Positions 1-8,548 of a DNA stretch of 64,000 bases are shown one piece after another. The position numbers and the translations under genes are program-made. The notes under the pieces were generated by a model that ran no database searches, was not told where the DNA came from, and worked only from the letters and a program-made list of their open reading frames with translations. Each line of letters starts with the position of its first letter. Position 1 is the stretch's first letter. The DNA is from Planctomycetota bacterium (lineage in GTDB: Bacteria > Planctomycetota > Planctomycetia > Pirellulales > Pirellulaceae): NCBI GenBank assembly GCA_014238905.1, contig JABAAE010000013.1, forward strand, positions 124,001 through 188,000, written 5' to 3'.

Positions 1-2631
1 TCCTAAAACCGCTGGTAAAACCGATGAGATGGAAGAGCCCCACACGTGTGAGAGAGGAAGATCGGCCAGGATTTTGTCGGTGTTCCGAAAGCTGAAAACC
101 TGGTTGAGCTGCTGTATGTTGGAAACAAGGTTGTAGTGTGTAAGCTGGACAGCTTTTTTTTTACCCGCCCTTCCACGGCTAAAATTGATATTGGCAACAT
201 CATCAATGCTAGGCTTTTTTTGCCCGGATAAGAGAACCGATTCGAGCAGGCGACTTGGGCAGCCAGCGTTCAATATCCATGAACGCATCGACTCTCGGTA
301 GGTCACCGTTTGGGCGAAATCACTGAGCGGAAAGATGGAAACGGTATTAGGGATTTTTTCTTTGGGTATCTCATCGTACGCGGAAAGGATGATGGAGATT
401 TTGCAGGTTTTAATGGCATCAGCCAATTCGTCGTTCGACCAATTTTTACCAAGGTTTACGGGAATTCTTCCCATCATCATGACCGTCCATTGAAGCATTA
501 ATCCGTCGAGGGATGTGGGGGCGATGATGCCAACTCGAATCTGGTTCTCCAGTACAGGTTTAAGGCGGTATTGGAGCTCGATGATCCTTCTGAGCATGGT
601 CGAAAAACGCATTGGTTTTCGGCCGGATTCCGAAAGGCGTTTCCGAAACTTGTGCCGTCTTGCTGTATAGATCAAGGCGTTTGGAATCGTAGGGATTTGC
701 GATTTCCGTTCCTCCCAGGAGTCCGCTCCAAGATCAACGACGGCTTTACGGACCAAGTGGGGCGGGGTCACTGGAGGTAAACCAATGCCGTAATTGACGG
801 TGATAGAATAGGGGATCTTTCGGGGGATTTTAAAAAAGTAGCGACCTCTTTCAAAGCTGAAGATACTGCCCCACACGTTGTCCAAATGGACCGGAATAAT
901 GGGTGCTTCAATACCCTTGAGAATACGATTCATTCCTTTTCGAAAAGGAAGGGTTTGACCAAACCGGCCTATTTGCCCTTCGGCAAATAGGCACACCAAC
1001 TCTCCTTCGCGGACTCGTTGGCCAGCTTTATTGAGTGAGGCCATCATTTCCCGGGGTCGCATCTCAGAGGCAATGGGGATCGCTTTGAGCATTTTTGCGA
1101 AAGGGTAGATCCACCAGACGTTATACATTTTGCGATGCATCACAAAACGAATGTGATGATGGGTGGAAGCAATCAGAAAACAGGCGTCAGCAAACGAAAG
1201 ATGATTGGCAACCAGCAGCGCTCCCGAACGATCCGGCAGGTTATCGATTCCCTTTACCCGGACGCGATAAAATGTCCGTGTCAAAATCAGCAGAAACATG
1301 CGGATCAGAGCGTCCGGCATCAATTTAATTGCGTAGACCGTAGCCAAGAGCGTGGCCATCGCTCCTAAGAGAAAGATCTGAGTTGGTGACATCCCCATCC
1401 AGGTCTTTAGCAGGAAGAAAACGATTGACGCCAACAGTACTCCTGCGGCGGTTAACCATCTTTCGGTAGCGATGATGGTTCCGCGATTTTCAGGTGCCGG
1501 AAGATACTGGACGAGAGAGTTGATGGGCACAATAAAAAACCCGCCAGATACCCCGAGAAGACAAAGTAGGATGCTGACCTGCTCCAAGGAAAGGTTTGGC
1601 AATCCCATTAGAGCGGAGGTCAGTGTCAGCCCAACTGAGCCGATCGGAATGAGGCCATACTCAATTCTTTTTCCTGAAAGAAACCCTGCCAGCAGGCAGC
1701 CTATTGCAATCCCGATGGCTAAAAATCCCCGGAGAAAAGAAATTTGTGAATCGTTCAGTTCCAGAAGATCCTTGCCGTAGACGAATAGAGTTGGCTCTCC
1801 AAAAAGGGCGGCAAGAAACCAGAAGTAAACCGAACCAGCAATGGACAGGCTGAGCACTCGATCTTTTTTTACCAGTCTTATATTCGTCCAGACTTCTTTG
1901 AGAAAGTTCAGGCGGAACTTTTTTTCAGGGTTTAATTGCTGCAGCTTGGGAAGCCCCAAGCTTGCAATCGTTCCTAACACTGCCAAGACCACAAGGATTA
2001 CACCGCTGCTCCACGCTTTTTCGGGTCCCAGTCTGTCCGATATGAAACCGGCTGCAATTCCACCGGTAATGATCGCGACAAATGTCCCTAGCCCGACGAT
2101 ACCATTCCCCCAACTCAACTTACTGGTCGGGAGCATCTCCGGGATGACACCAGATTTTGCCGGTGAAAAAAAACTGCTTTGAACGGCCATCAAAAATAGC
2201 ACGACCAAGAGGCCATACTGAAATTGAAAATAGAGGCAGATGGTCCCAGCTGCCATGACAAAAATCTCTGCGACTTTTGTGAGAAAGATGACTCGCGACT
2301 TGGGATATTTGTCCGATAGAAATCCGGCTGCCATGGCGAACAAGATCATCGGAGTTGCAAAAATAATGAGAATGGTTGAAATCAGTGGATCACGCTTTGC
2401 CTCGATTTTTTTCTGAACGGATTCGGAAAGCTCGATGGTTTGAGCTGTTTCGACGGGAAACTCACTTTGCAATACTTCTTCGGTGATGGACTGCGTGATT
2501 AGGAACACGATCAAAAACTTGAAGACTGAATCGCTAAAAGCTCCTTGAAATTGCAGTACGAATAGACTCCAAAAACCTCGACGCCATTGATAGGTTTGAG
2601 ATTGATCTTTGATATCAATTTCGTTGTTCAT
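1..2631 (-). CDS. Aas-like MFS / acyltransferase / AMP-binding fusion protein (3' end outside window)
   Basis: The minus frame is open from the ATG at 2631 to the window edge, giving 877 visible residues with no stop. Residues 1-430 are a hydrophobic major facilitator-type region. Residues about 450-650 are a PlsC-type acyltransferase with NHLSFAD (HX4D; H477, D482) and FAEGQIGRFG (E551). From about 690 an AMP-binding (acyl-ACP/CoA synthetase) domain begins. This order matches E. coli Aas and its LplT partner, which import and re-acylate lysophospholipids; the membrane role here is inferred from that family. The normally conserved adenylation P-loop (consensus TSGSTGxPKG) reads SRGRAGKKKA at 818-827, so the Thr/Ser and Pro positions are replaced. 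The synthetase half may be weak, altered or inactive. The C-terminal end cannot be judged. Confidence 0.85.
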   Translation of the reverse strand, partial: MNNEIDIKDQSQTYQWRRGFWSLFVLQFQGAFSDSVFKFLIVFLITQSITEEVLQSEFPVETAQTIELSESVQKKIEAKRDPLISTILIIFATPMILFAMAAGFLSDKYPKSRVIFLTKVAEIFVMAAGTICLYFQFQYGLLVVLFLMAVQSSFFSPAKSGVIPEMLPTSKLSWGNGIVGLGTFVAIITGGIAAGFISDRLGPEKAWSSGVILVVLAVLGTIASLGLPKLQQLNPEKKFRLNFLKEVWTNIRLVKKDRVLSLSIAGSVYFWFLAALFGEPTLFVYGKDLLELNDSQISFLRGFLAIGIAIGCLLAGFLSGKRIEYGLIPIGSVGLTLTSALMGLPNLSLEQVSILLCLLGVSGGFFIVPINSLVQYLPAPENRGTIIATERWLTAAGVLLASIVFFLLKTWMGMSPTQIFLLGAMATLLATVYAIKLMPDALIRMFLLILTRTFYRVRVKGIDNLPDRSGALLVANHLSFADACFLIASTHHHIRFVMHRKMYNVWWIYPFAKMLKAIPIASEMRPREMMASLNKAGQRVREGELVCLFAEGQIGRFGQTLPFRKGMNRILKGIEAPIIPVHLDNVWGSIFSFERGRYFFKIPRKIPYSITVNYGIGLPPVTPPHLVRKAVVDLGADSWEERKSQIPTIPNALIYTARRHKFRKRLSESGRKPMRFSTMLRRIIELQYRLKPVLENQIRVGIIAPTSLDGLMLQWTVMMMGRIPVNLGKNWSNDELADAIKTCKISIILSAYDEIPKEKIPNTVSIFPLSDFAQTVTYRESMRSWILNAGCPSRLLESVLLSGQKKPSIDDVANINFSRGRAGKKKAVQLTHYNLVSNIQQLNQVFSFRNTDKILADLPLSHVWGSSISSVLPAVLG

Positions 2632-2976
2632 TAGTTTGCGATTGATTTGGCGAGCCTCTTTTCATGGAAAGGCCGCGACTATTGATTGATGACTACTGGA
2701 AATTCTTGTCACCCGGCAGCCAAGAGTTCATTTTACACCGGTAAAACAGTGCTAATTTTCGATTGAGACCGGCAAACTTGTGTTGGATTCAAACTCTTTC
2801 TGAGCCACCGGTTCCGATAATCCAAATTCAGTAGAATCACATCCACCTGCAGTCATGGACTGTAGTGTTGAGGCAGGCGCGAGAAAAAGCGAGGCTGTGT
2901 TTTTCGATAGTTCTGAGATGTCTTGTGAATTTTGGATTCGGTGGGGTGGATCAAAGGCGGTTTTTGGGTGCAGCGG
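2632..2976. other. Intergenic gap, no gene seen
   Basis: Lies between the Aas-like gene (which reads away from it) and the 3' end of the DUF1501 gene. It should hold the promoter of the Aas-like gene, but I see no convincing -35/-10 pair, terminator or small gene. Confidence 0.5.
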
Positions 2977-4428
2977 TTACGAGATGATTTCTTTGATGAC
3001 GTTGCCCTCCACATCAGTTAATCGGAAGTCTCGTCCGTTATGCCGGTAAGTGAGTCGCTGATGGTCCATACCCAAAAGATGCAGGATGGTAGCGTGAAGG
3101 TCGTGGATGTTGACACGATTGTCTGCGGCCTTGTGCCCCAGCTCGTCGGTTGCACCGTAGGACGTTCCGCCTTTGGTGCCTCCACCAGCAAACCAGTACG
3201 TAAACGCATGTGGATTATGATCTCGTCCCGGTTTGGCAGATTTTTGAGCTAGGGGTAGACGACCGAACTCTCCACCCCAAATGACGAGAGTCTCATCCAA
3301 TAAGCCGCTCTGATGGAGATCAGTCAAAAGGCCAGCAATCGGTTTGTCTGTCTCTCCCGCGAATTGCCGATGGTTACCCTGGATGTCATTATGACCATCC
3401 CAACTGCGTTGGTTCTCCATGCCGCCGGAGTAAATCTGGACGAATCTGGTTCCCCGTTCTACCATCCGACGTGCCACCAGGCACTGTTTAGCGAAATGAG
3501 TGCATCGTTGATCATCAAGACCATATAGCTTTTGAATGTGTTCTGGTTCGCTTTCAATATCGAGGGCCTCGGGTGCCTTGGATTGCATTCTGAAAGCCAA
3601 CTCAAAACTTTCGATTCTCGCGGCCAGTTCCAGTTCAGATTTCCGCTCCCGAAAATGCTCCTGGTTCAGATCTCGCAACAGGTCCAACTGGGACCGCTGC
3701 CGACCCGCATCGAGGACCTTGGCTCTCTTCAGGTTGGCAATGGCGTCACCGGTGGGTTTGAGCCAGGAACCCTGGTAGACACTCGGCAGGAACCCGGCTC
3801 CCCAATTTAAAGAATATCCTTTCGGCTGCCCGCGACCCTTGGGATCGGACATGACCACGAAAGCGGGGAGATCGCGACTGATGCTCCCCAACCCATAGGT
3901 CGCCCACGAACCGACACAGGGATAGCCCATTTGGGTATAGCCGGTGTTGGCCATGAAGAGGGCAGGGCTGTGATTGTTGGACTTTCCATAGCAGGAGTGA
4001 ACGAACGCCATCTTGTCTACATGGCCAGCAAGATTCGGGAAAATCTCAGAGACCGGTTTGCCGCACATCCCGTGTTTTTTGAATTGAAATGGAGACTTCA
4101 TCAGCCCACCCACCGAGTTGGCAAAAAACCCGGTGAACTTGTCGAATCCCTGAATCGCCTTCCCGTCGTTTTTTTCCAATTCCGGTTTGAAATCCCACGT
4201 GTCAACCTGGCTGGGACCACCATTGATAAACAGCCAAATGACCCTTTTGGCCTTAGCGGCAAAATGTGTCTTCTTGGGAGCGAGGGGGTCATGGGTGGTT
4301 GGATCGTCTTCAGCCTTCAGTTGTCCCCCATCCTGCAGTAGCGATGCCAAGCCTAGAATCCCGGCACCGGCTCCAGCCTGTTGCAATGCTTCGCGTCGAG
4401 ATAAACGAGAGGGAGTATGAACTTTCAT
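2977..4428 (-). CDS. DUF1501 domain protein with Tat signal
   Basis: 483 residues. The N-terminus has a twin-arginine motif SRREAL (R11-R12) followed by an Ala/Gly-rich hydrophobic stretch, so export by Tat is expected. The body carries DUF1501 landmarks: FINGGPSQVDTWDFKP early, WDGHNDIQGNH in the middle, and LVIWGGEFGRLP late, in a fold related to the alkaline phosphatase/sulfatase superfamily. The biochemical role of DUF1501 is not established. It lies 105 bp downstream of the PSCyt1-DUF1549-DUF1553 gene on the same strand, the standard planctomycete pairing, so the two probably form an operon and act together outside the cytoplasm, perhaps on polymer degradation or redox chemistry. That function is inference. 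Confidence 0.9.
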   Translation of the reverse strand: MKVHTPSRLSRREALQQAGAGAGILGLASLLQDGGQLKAEDDPTTHDPLAPKKTHFAAKAKRVIWLFINGGPSQVDTWDFKPELEKNDGKAIQGFDKFTGFFANSVGGLMKSPFQFKKHGMCGKPVSEIFPNLAGHVDKMAFVHSCYGKSNNHSPALFMANTGYTQMGYPCVGSWATYGLGSISRDLPAFVVMSDPKGRGQPKGYSLNWGAGFLPSVYQGSWLKPTGDAIANLKRAKVLDAGRQRSQLDLLRDLNQEHFRERKSELELAARIESFELAFRMQSKAPEALDIESEPEHIQKLYGLDDQRCTHFAKQCLVARRMVERGTRFVQIYSGGMENQRSWDGHNDIQGNHRQFAGETDKPIAGLLTDLHQSGLLDETLVIWGGEFGRLPLAQKSAKPGRDHNPHAFTYWFAGGGTKGGTSYGATDELGHKAADNRVNIHDLHATILHLLGMDHQRLTYRHNGRDFRLTDVEGNVIKEIIS

Positions 4429-4533
4429 GATCTTATAATTCGTTCAAATGTTTAGAAACGCTGGATGATGGTCTATCGATTACCTTGAGTCGATTCGCAA
4501 AGAATCATAGTTGTCGCGTTCTTGGGTTACGGG

Positions 4534-7500
4534 CTAATCCAAATAAACAAACTCATTGAGACAAAACAAAACCTGGCAAAAGTCGATCAGCGCAGACTGC
4601 ACGGCATCAGGTTGGTCAGTTTTTTTCGTTTCGTTTTCATAGGAAGCGATCTGCTGTTTGATAAAGTCCAGGTTTCGCTGATGTTCCAGTGGACTGGCAA
4701 GACGCCCTACGGCTGCGAAATACCCTTTGTTAATTACATTGTTGAGTATCTCCTCGCGTGAGTTTCCATTTTTTTCTGAAGTGATTAAACGCAGCGCTAA
4801 TTGCCGAGCATAGTCTCGTACGTTGGGATTGTTCATAAAGAGAAGCGCTTGCGGAGCAATGGTGGTTTGGGGACGATTACCAACGCTGACCAATGGTTCC
4901 GGCGAGTCGAAAATCTGCATCATGGGGATCAGGCGACTACGTTTGATCATGAAGTAAATGCTTCTGCGCTTCATGTTTTCGTCCAACGTGCCTGGCCCGT
5001 ACAGCTTGGGATCCAGAACACCACTGACGGCTAACATCGAATCCCGGATGGCTTCTGCCTCGAGACGCCTGGGCTGGAAACGCCAGACCCACTTGTTGGT
5101 TGGATCGATCCCGGCAGCCTCTTTTCGAAACTCACTGCTTTGCTGGTAGGCGGCGGTTTGCATGATGATGCGGTGGATGGACTTTAGGCTCCAATTGTTT
5201 TTGATCAACTGGCTTGCCAGCCAGTCCAGTAGTTCGGGGTGAGAAGGCCGTTGCCCCTGGAACCCAAAGTCATTAGGCGTCGATACGATCCCCAATCCAA
5301 AATGGTGTTGCCATATCCGGTTAACAATAACACGAGCCAGTTGTTGGCCCGCTCCTGAATCGGTGTCGACGATCCATTGTGCCAGCGCTGATCGACGATA
5401 GCTTTGTCGGGCGCCAGCGGGTGGCTTGGGTTTCCATCGTTGCCCAGTCTCTTTTGCATTGACCAGTACCTGTAAGAAACCGGGTTCCGCAACACCCTGT
5501 TTTTGAGCCGGGTCACCTCGTTTGAGAAAAAACGCCTGCTTGTAAAAATGTGGAAAACCCCGTCCGTCCGCATGATGGCTAAGAGGCTTGAGTCCCTCGC
5601 TGGAAACCATGACCTTGGTCGTTTTGGGTTTGGGCTTTTTGGCGATGTGCCCTTGTAGCGTGGTATGGAGTGATTTCCATTGTGCGTCAAAACCCCGGTA
5701 CCAATCGAAGAGGATTTTCCGATGTTTATTGTCCAACGGCTCTTTGTTTTCCCGCAGTAATTTGAGCGATTCAATGACCAACTGCTTCTGTGAGTCTCCT
5801 TGGAGGCCAACTGGTTGGGGTGAAGTGCTGATTGAAATTCGGGGTCGTCCAATGTTGTGCTTGTTGTTGACCCCAAATTTCATGGTGATGGTCAGTTCGA
5901 TTCCTTGCGGGAATCCCAAAGGCTGTCGGATTTGAAAAACAGCTGAATGGTCTTTGCCGAATTGGGGATCAATCGCCCAGCCCGATTTTGGTATTTTGTC
6001 TAAAGAGGAAGCAATCGAGAGATTGCCAGTATTTTGTTGAAAAGTAGCGATTGGATTGTAAAGGTCGATATTTGTTGGAGCAGATTTGCTATCCAGAGGT
6101 CGAGCGCTGACTGAAAAGGTTCCCAAGCCAATGTTGCCATTGACCGCTCGACCAGGTCCACCTCGGACCATCGAGGGATGGGCCAAAGCATCTAACCGTA
6201 TCGCCGAGATACCCTGCAGTTCTGTATGAGCGATGAAGGTATAGGTGTCAAAATCCGCATTTTTTCCGGACACTAAAAGAGAGCCGTCATCTAACTTTTC
6301 AACGGTGGCGCCCCCCTGTGATTGAAACTTGGTTGGTTCAAGCACAATCCAAGTCGGTTGCTGGGAGGCTTCGCTGGGGCGGGAATCCAACCATTTTTGG
6401 AAACGGTCGGGTAAATGCTCTTTTTCGTATTTTTCAATAGCTGCCGTTAACCGATCGTTTTCGATTTGCCAGTTGGCCATCTCTTTTTGGGTTTGGCTCG
6501 GTTCCAACACTACGTCGACTTCGCTACGAATGGTTGCCGAAAAAGTGGAAACCATCTGGTAGTAGTCTCGCTGAGGGATCGGGTCAAACTTGTGGTCGTG
6601 GCAACGTGCGCAGCCAACGGTCAGTCCCAGCATGGCTGTACCTAGTGTGCTGACCATATCGTCTAATTCATCGTACCGAGCTGGTTCGAATTCCTTTTCA
6701 GTTAATTGCGTTGGAAAGACACCTGCTCCCAAAAAACCAGTTGCCATCAGGGCTAATGGTTCATCAGGTGCCATTTCGTCGCCCGCAATTTGCCATTGGA
6801 CAAACTGGTTGAATGGCATATCTGAATTCAACGCCTTGATAACGAAATCACGATAATGATAAGCATGGGGCCGGTTGTAATCCTGCTCGAATCCGTGGCT
6901 TTCACCGAACCTCGCGATGTCCAGCCAATGACGTCCCCAGCGTTCTCCGTAATGTGGACTATCCAACAGTTCGTCTACCAACAAGGCGAAAGCATTCTTT
7001 CGATCGTCGCCGAGAAAACGCTGAATCTGTTTCTGGGTTGGCGGCAAGCCAACGAGGTCCAGGTACGCTCGGCGCACCAGTTTTTCCCGACTGGTTGTTG
7101 GGTTGGGTAAAAGTCGCTTTTTGTGCAGTTCTTTTAACAGAAATCGGTCGATGACTGTTTTGTTTTGGCCGCCGGAGACCTCTGGCGGTTTCACCGCTTG
7201 GAGTGGTCGAAAAGCCCAAAATGACTTGGCAGCAGAATCAATTTCCTTGCGTGTCCAGTCAAGTGGATCGTTACCCTTGGTGGCAAGTGGTTTATCGTAG
7301 GGTGCTCCCAAATCAATCCATTTCCTGATGGCGTCAATGTTGCGAGGGTCCAACTTGGCACCATCTTCTGGCATGGTCGGTTGGAGGGTATGAGAAATCA
7401 TTCCGATCAGACGACTCTGGGAAGATTTACCGGGTTGAACCGCCGGACCTTCGCTGCCACCAGCAATGAGTCCCTCTCGAGTTGACAGGTCAAAATCACC

Positions 7501-7719
7501 TTCTGTTTCTTTACCCCCATGACACTTTAAGCATCGTCCGATCAATATTGTGCGGACATCACTCTTAAAAATGTCCAGTCCGCGGGACATTTTTTTGGAG
7601 TGTGAAGGGTCCACCTGTTCGACTTGTCCAACCACGTTCTGCAATGTCAGGTCCATCAAACTGACGCATAGCCAGCCGACGCTGAAAACCAGTACATTGG
7701 CACTCGGCGTGTGAATCAT
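4534..7719 (-). CDS. Planctomycete cytochrome-type PSCyt1-DUF1549-DUF1553 protein
   Basis: 1061 residues with a hydrophobic N-terminal segment (about 8-30) that looks like a signal peptide. A PSCyt1 heme-binding motif CLKCH (C63-C66-H67) follows, then DUF1549 (about 185-400; RWGRHWLDIARF, then a second CARCHDHKFDP motif). A central domain comes next (about 480-650), and DUF1553 at the C-terminus (SALAQWIVD, RPSHPELLDWLA, RFQPRRLEAEAIRDSML). Two CxxCH motifs suggest covalent heme c and an extracytoplasmic redox role. It is the first gene of a two-gene unit with the DUF1501 gene at 2977-4428. The family is greatly expanded in Planctomycetota and its reaction is unknown. A 15-bp triplicated repeat (7761-7805) lies only 42 bp upstream of the start. 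Confidence 0.92.
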   Translation of the reverse strand: MIHTPSANVLVFSVGWLCVSLMDLTLQNVVGQVEQVDPSHSKKMSRGLDIFKSDVRTILIGRCLKCHGGKETEGDFDLSTREGLIAGGSEGPAVQPGKSSQSRLIGMISHTLQPTMPEDGAKLDPRNIDAIRKWIDLGAPYDKPLATKGNDPLDWTRKEIDSAAKSFWAFRPLQAVKPPEVSGGQNKTVIDRFLLKELHKKRLLPNPTTSREKLVRRAYLDLVGLPPTQKQIQRFLGDDRKNAFALLVDELLDSPHYGERWGRHWLDIARFGESHGFEQDYNRPHAYHYRDFVIKALNSDMPFNQFVQWQIAGDEMAPDEPLALMATGFLGAGVFPTQLTEKEFEPARYDELDDMVSTLGTAMLGLTVGCARCHDHKFDPIPQRDYYQMVSTFSATIRSEVDVVLEPSQTQKEMANWQIENDRLTAAIEKYEKEHLPDRFQKWLDSRPSEASQQPTWIVLEPTKFQSQGGATVEKLDDGSLLVSGKNADFDTYTFIAHTELQGISAIRLDALAHPSMVRGGPGRAVNGNIGLGTFSVSARPLDSKSAPTNIDLYNPIATFQQNTGNLSIASSLDKIPKSGWAIDPQFGKDHSAVFQIRQPLGFPQGIELTITMKFGVNNKHNIGRPRISISTSPQPVGLQGDSQKQLVIESLKLLRENKEPLDNKHRKILFDWYRGFDAQWKSLHTTLQGHIAKKPKPKTTKVMVSSEGLKPLSHHADGRGFPHFYKQAFFLKRGDPAQKQGVAEPGFLQVLVNAKETGQRWKPKPPAGARQSYRRSALAQWIVDTDSGAGQQLARVIVNRIWQHHFGLGIVSTPNDFGFQGQRPSHPELLDWLASQLIKNNWSLKSIHRIIMQTAAYQQSSEFRKEAAGIDPTNKWVWRFQPRRLEAEAIRDSMLAVSGVLDPKLYGPGTLDENMKRRSIYFMIKRSRLIPMMQIFDSPEPLVSVGNRPQTTIAPQALLFMNNPNVRDYARQLALRLITSEKNGNSREEILNNVINKGYFAAVGRLASPLEHQRNLDFIKQQIASYENETKKTDQPDAVQSALIDFCQVLFCLNEFVYLD

Positions 7720-7760
7720 GTGTGTCTCCGGGACGCTGAAAATTCTGTTTGTATTGTAAC

Positions 7761-7805
7761 ACAGGGTAGCGGATTACAGGGTAGCGGATTACAGGGTAGC
7801 GGATT
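7761..7805. repeat. Tandem repeat, 15 bp x 3
   Basis: Three perfect head-to-tail copies of acagggtagcggatt. They sit in the leader/promoter region of the PSCyt1 gene that starts at 7719 on the minus strand. One of several arrays of different sequence but similar unit length in this window. Confidence 0.95.
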
Positions 7806-8023
7806 CCTGTTGCATAGGTGTTCGCGGAGTAGGCAGTGCCCTGGCCGAGACGACTCCTTGTCAACCAAAAAACGGTCGGTGCCGAACTTGGGATAACGTC
7901 CTTCGAGACCTGCTCCACCAGGAATCAATTTGTTTTGATTTTTGTCAAACCTGGTGCGGGCGGCAAAAGCAGTTCAGCGATGCGATTTTTCAGGGCTGCC
8001 GGTGGGGAACAACCGCTTCAGCG
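7806..8023. other. Intergenic gap, no gene seen
   Basis: Together with 7720-7760 and the repeat array it forms the space between the PSCyt1 gene and the Rrf2 gene, both on the minus strand. No terminator with a T tract and no credible small reading frame was found. Confidence 0.45.
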
Positions 8024-8449
8024 TCAAATGTAGTACATGTTTTCCTGCTGACCTTTGGCGCGTTGCACCAGTTCATCAAAATCAACTGCTTCAAGGGACT
8101 CGATCGTTTTGGCTGAAATCAGTTTCCATACTGAATTCAAAACCCTTGAACTGGAAGTGTTTTCCTTGAGATTGCTTTCGATGGTAGTATCGCCATCGAT
8201 GACTTTCATTACTTTATTGAGGCTTAAATCCTTCGGCTTGGCGGCAAGTCGGTAGCCACCAGCGGCGCCTCGGGTACTGGTTACGATACCCGCTCCCTTT
8301 AACTGAAGAAGTATTTGCACGAGAAAGCGTGCAGGGATTCCATGCGAGTCGGCGATGTCACGAATTCGCAACGGTTCTGGCTGGTCAATGTTTTTGGCCA
8401 GCTCCAAAACAGCGATACAGGCGTATTCGGTTTTGGCGGATATTTTCAA
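8024..8449 (-). CDS. Rrf2-family transcriptional regulator
   Basis: I place the start at a TTG (8449), because AAAGGA lies 5 nt upstream and the product then begins MKISAKTEYACIAVLELA, the usual Rrf2 N-terminus. This gives 141 residues. The winged helix-turn-helix covers about 1-80 with the family hallmark STRGAAGGYRLA. The region where IscR and NsrR carry three Fe-S cysteines (about 90-105) reads NLKENTSSSRVLNS and has none, so this is not an Fe-S sensor of the IscR type and is closer in design to CymR-like members. The effector and targets are unknown. It follows rseP by about 100 bp on the same strand and may be co-transcribed with dxr-rseP. Confidence 0.88.
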   Translation of the reverse strand: MKISAKTEYACIAVLELAKNIDQPEPLRIRDIADSHGIPARFLVQILLQLKGAGIVTSTRGAAGGYRLAAKPKDLSLNKVMKVIDGDTTIESNLKENTSSSRVLNSVWKLISAKTIESLEAVDFDELVQRAKGQQENMYYI

Positions 8450-8548
8450 TGGAATCCTTTTCTGCAAACCGTAGAGCCAACACTACTCATGCAACCGAAA
8501 GGGCTGCCGTTCCTTCGACGTGCCTGACGGGATTTCCTGAAAGATTTT

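Noticed and set aside
7711..7928. Frames that translate the 15-bp repeat before the PSCyt1 gene
   Set aside because: They arise because the unit length is a multiple of three; there is no other support.
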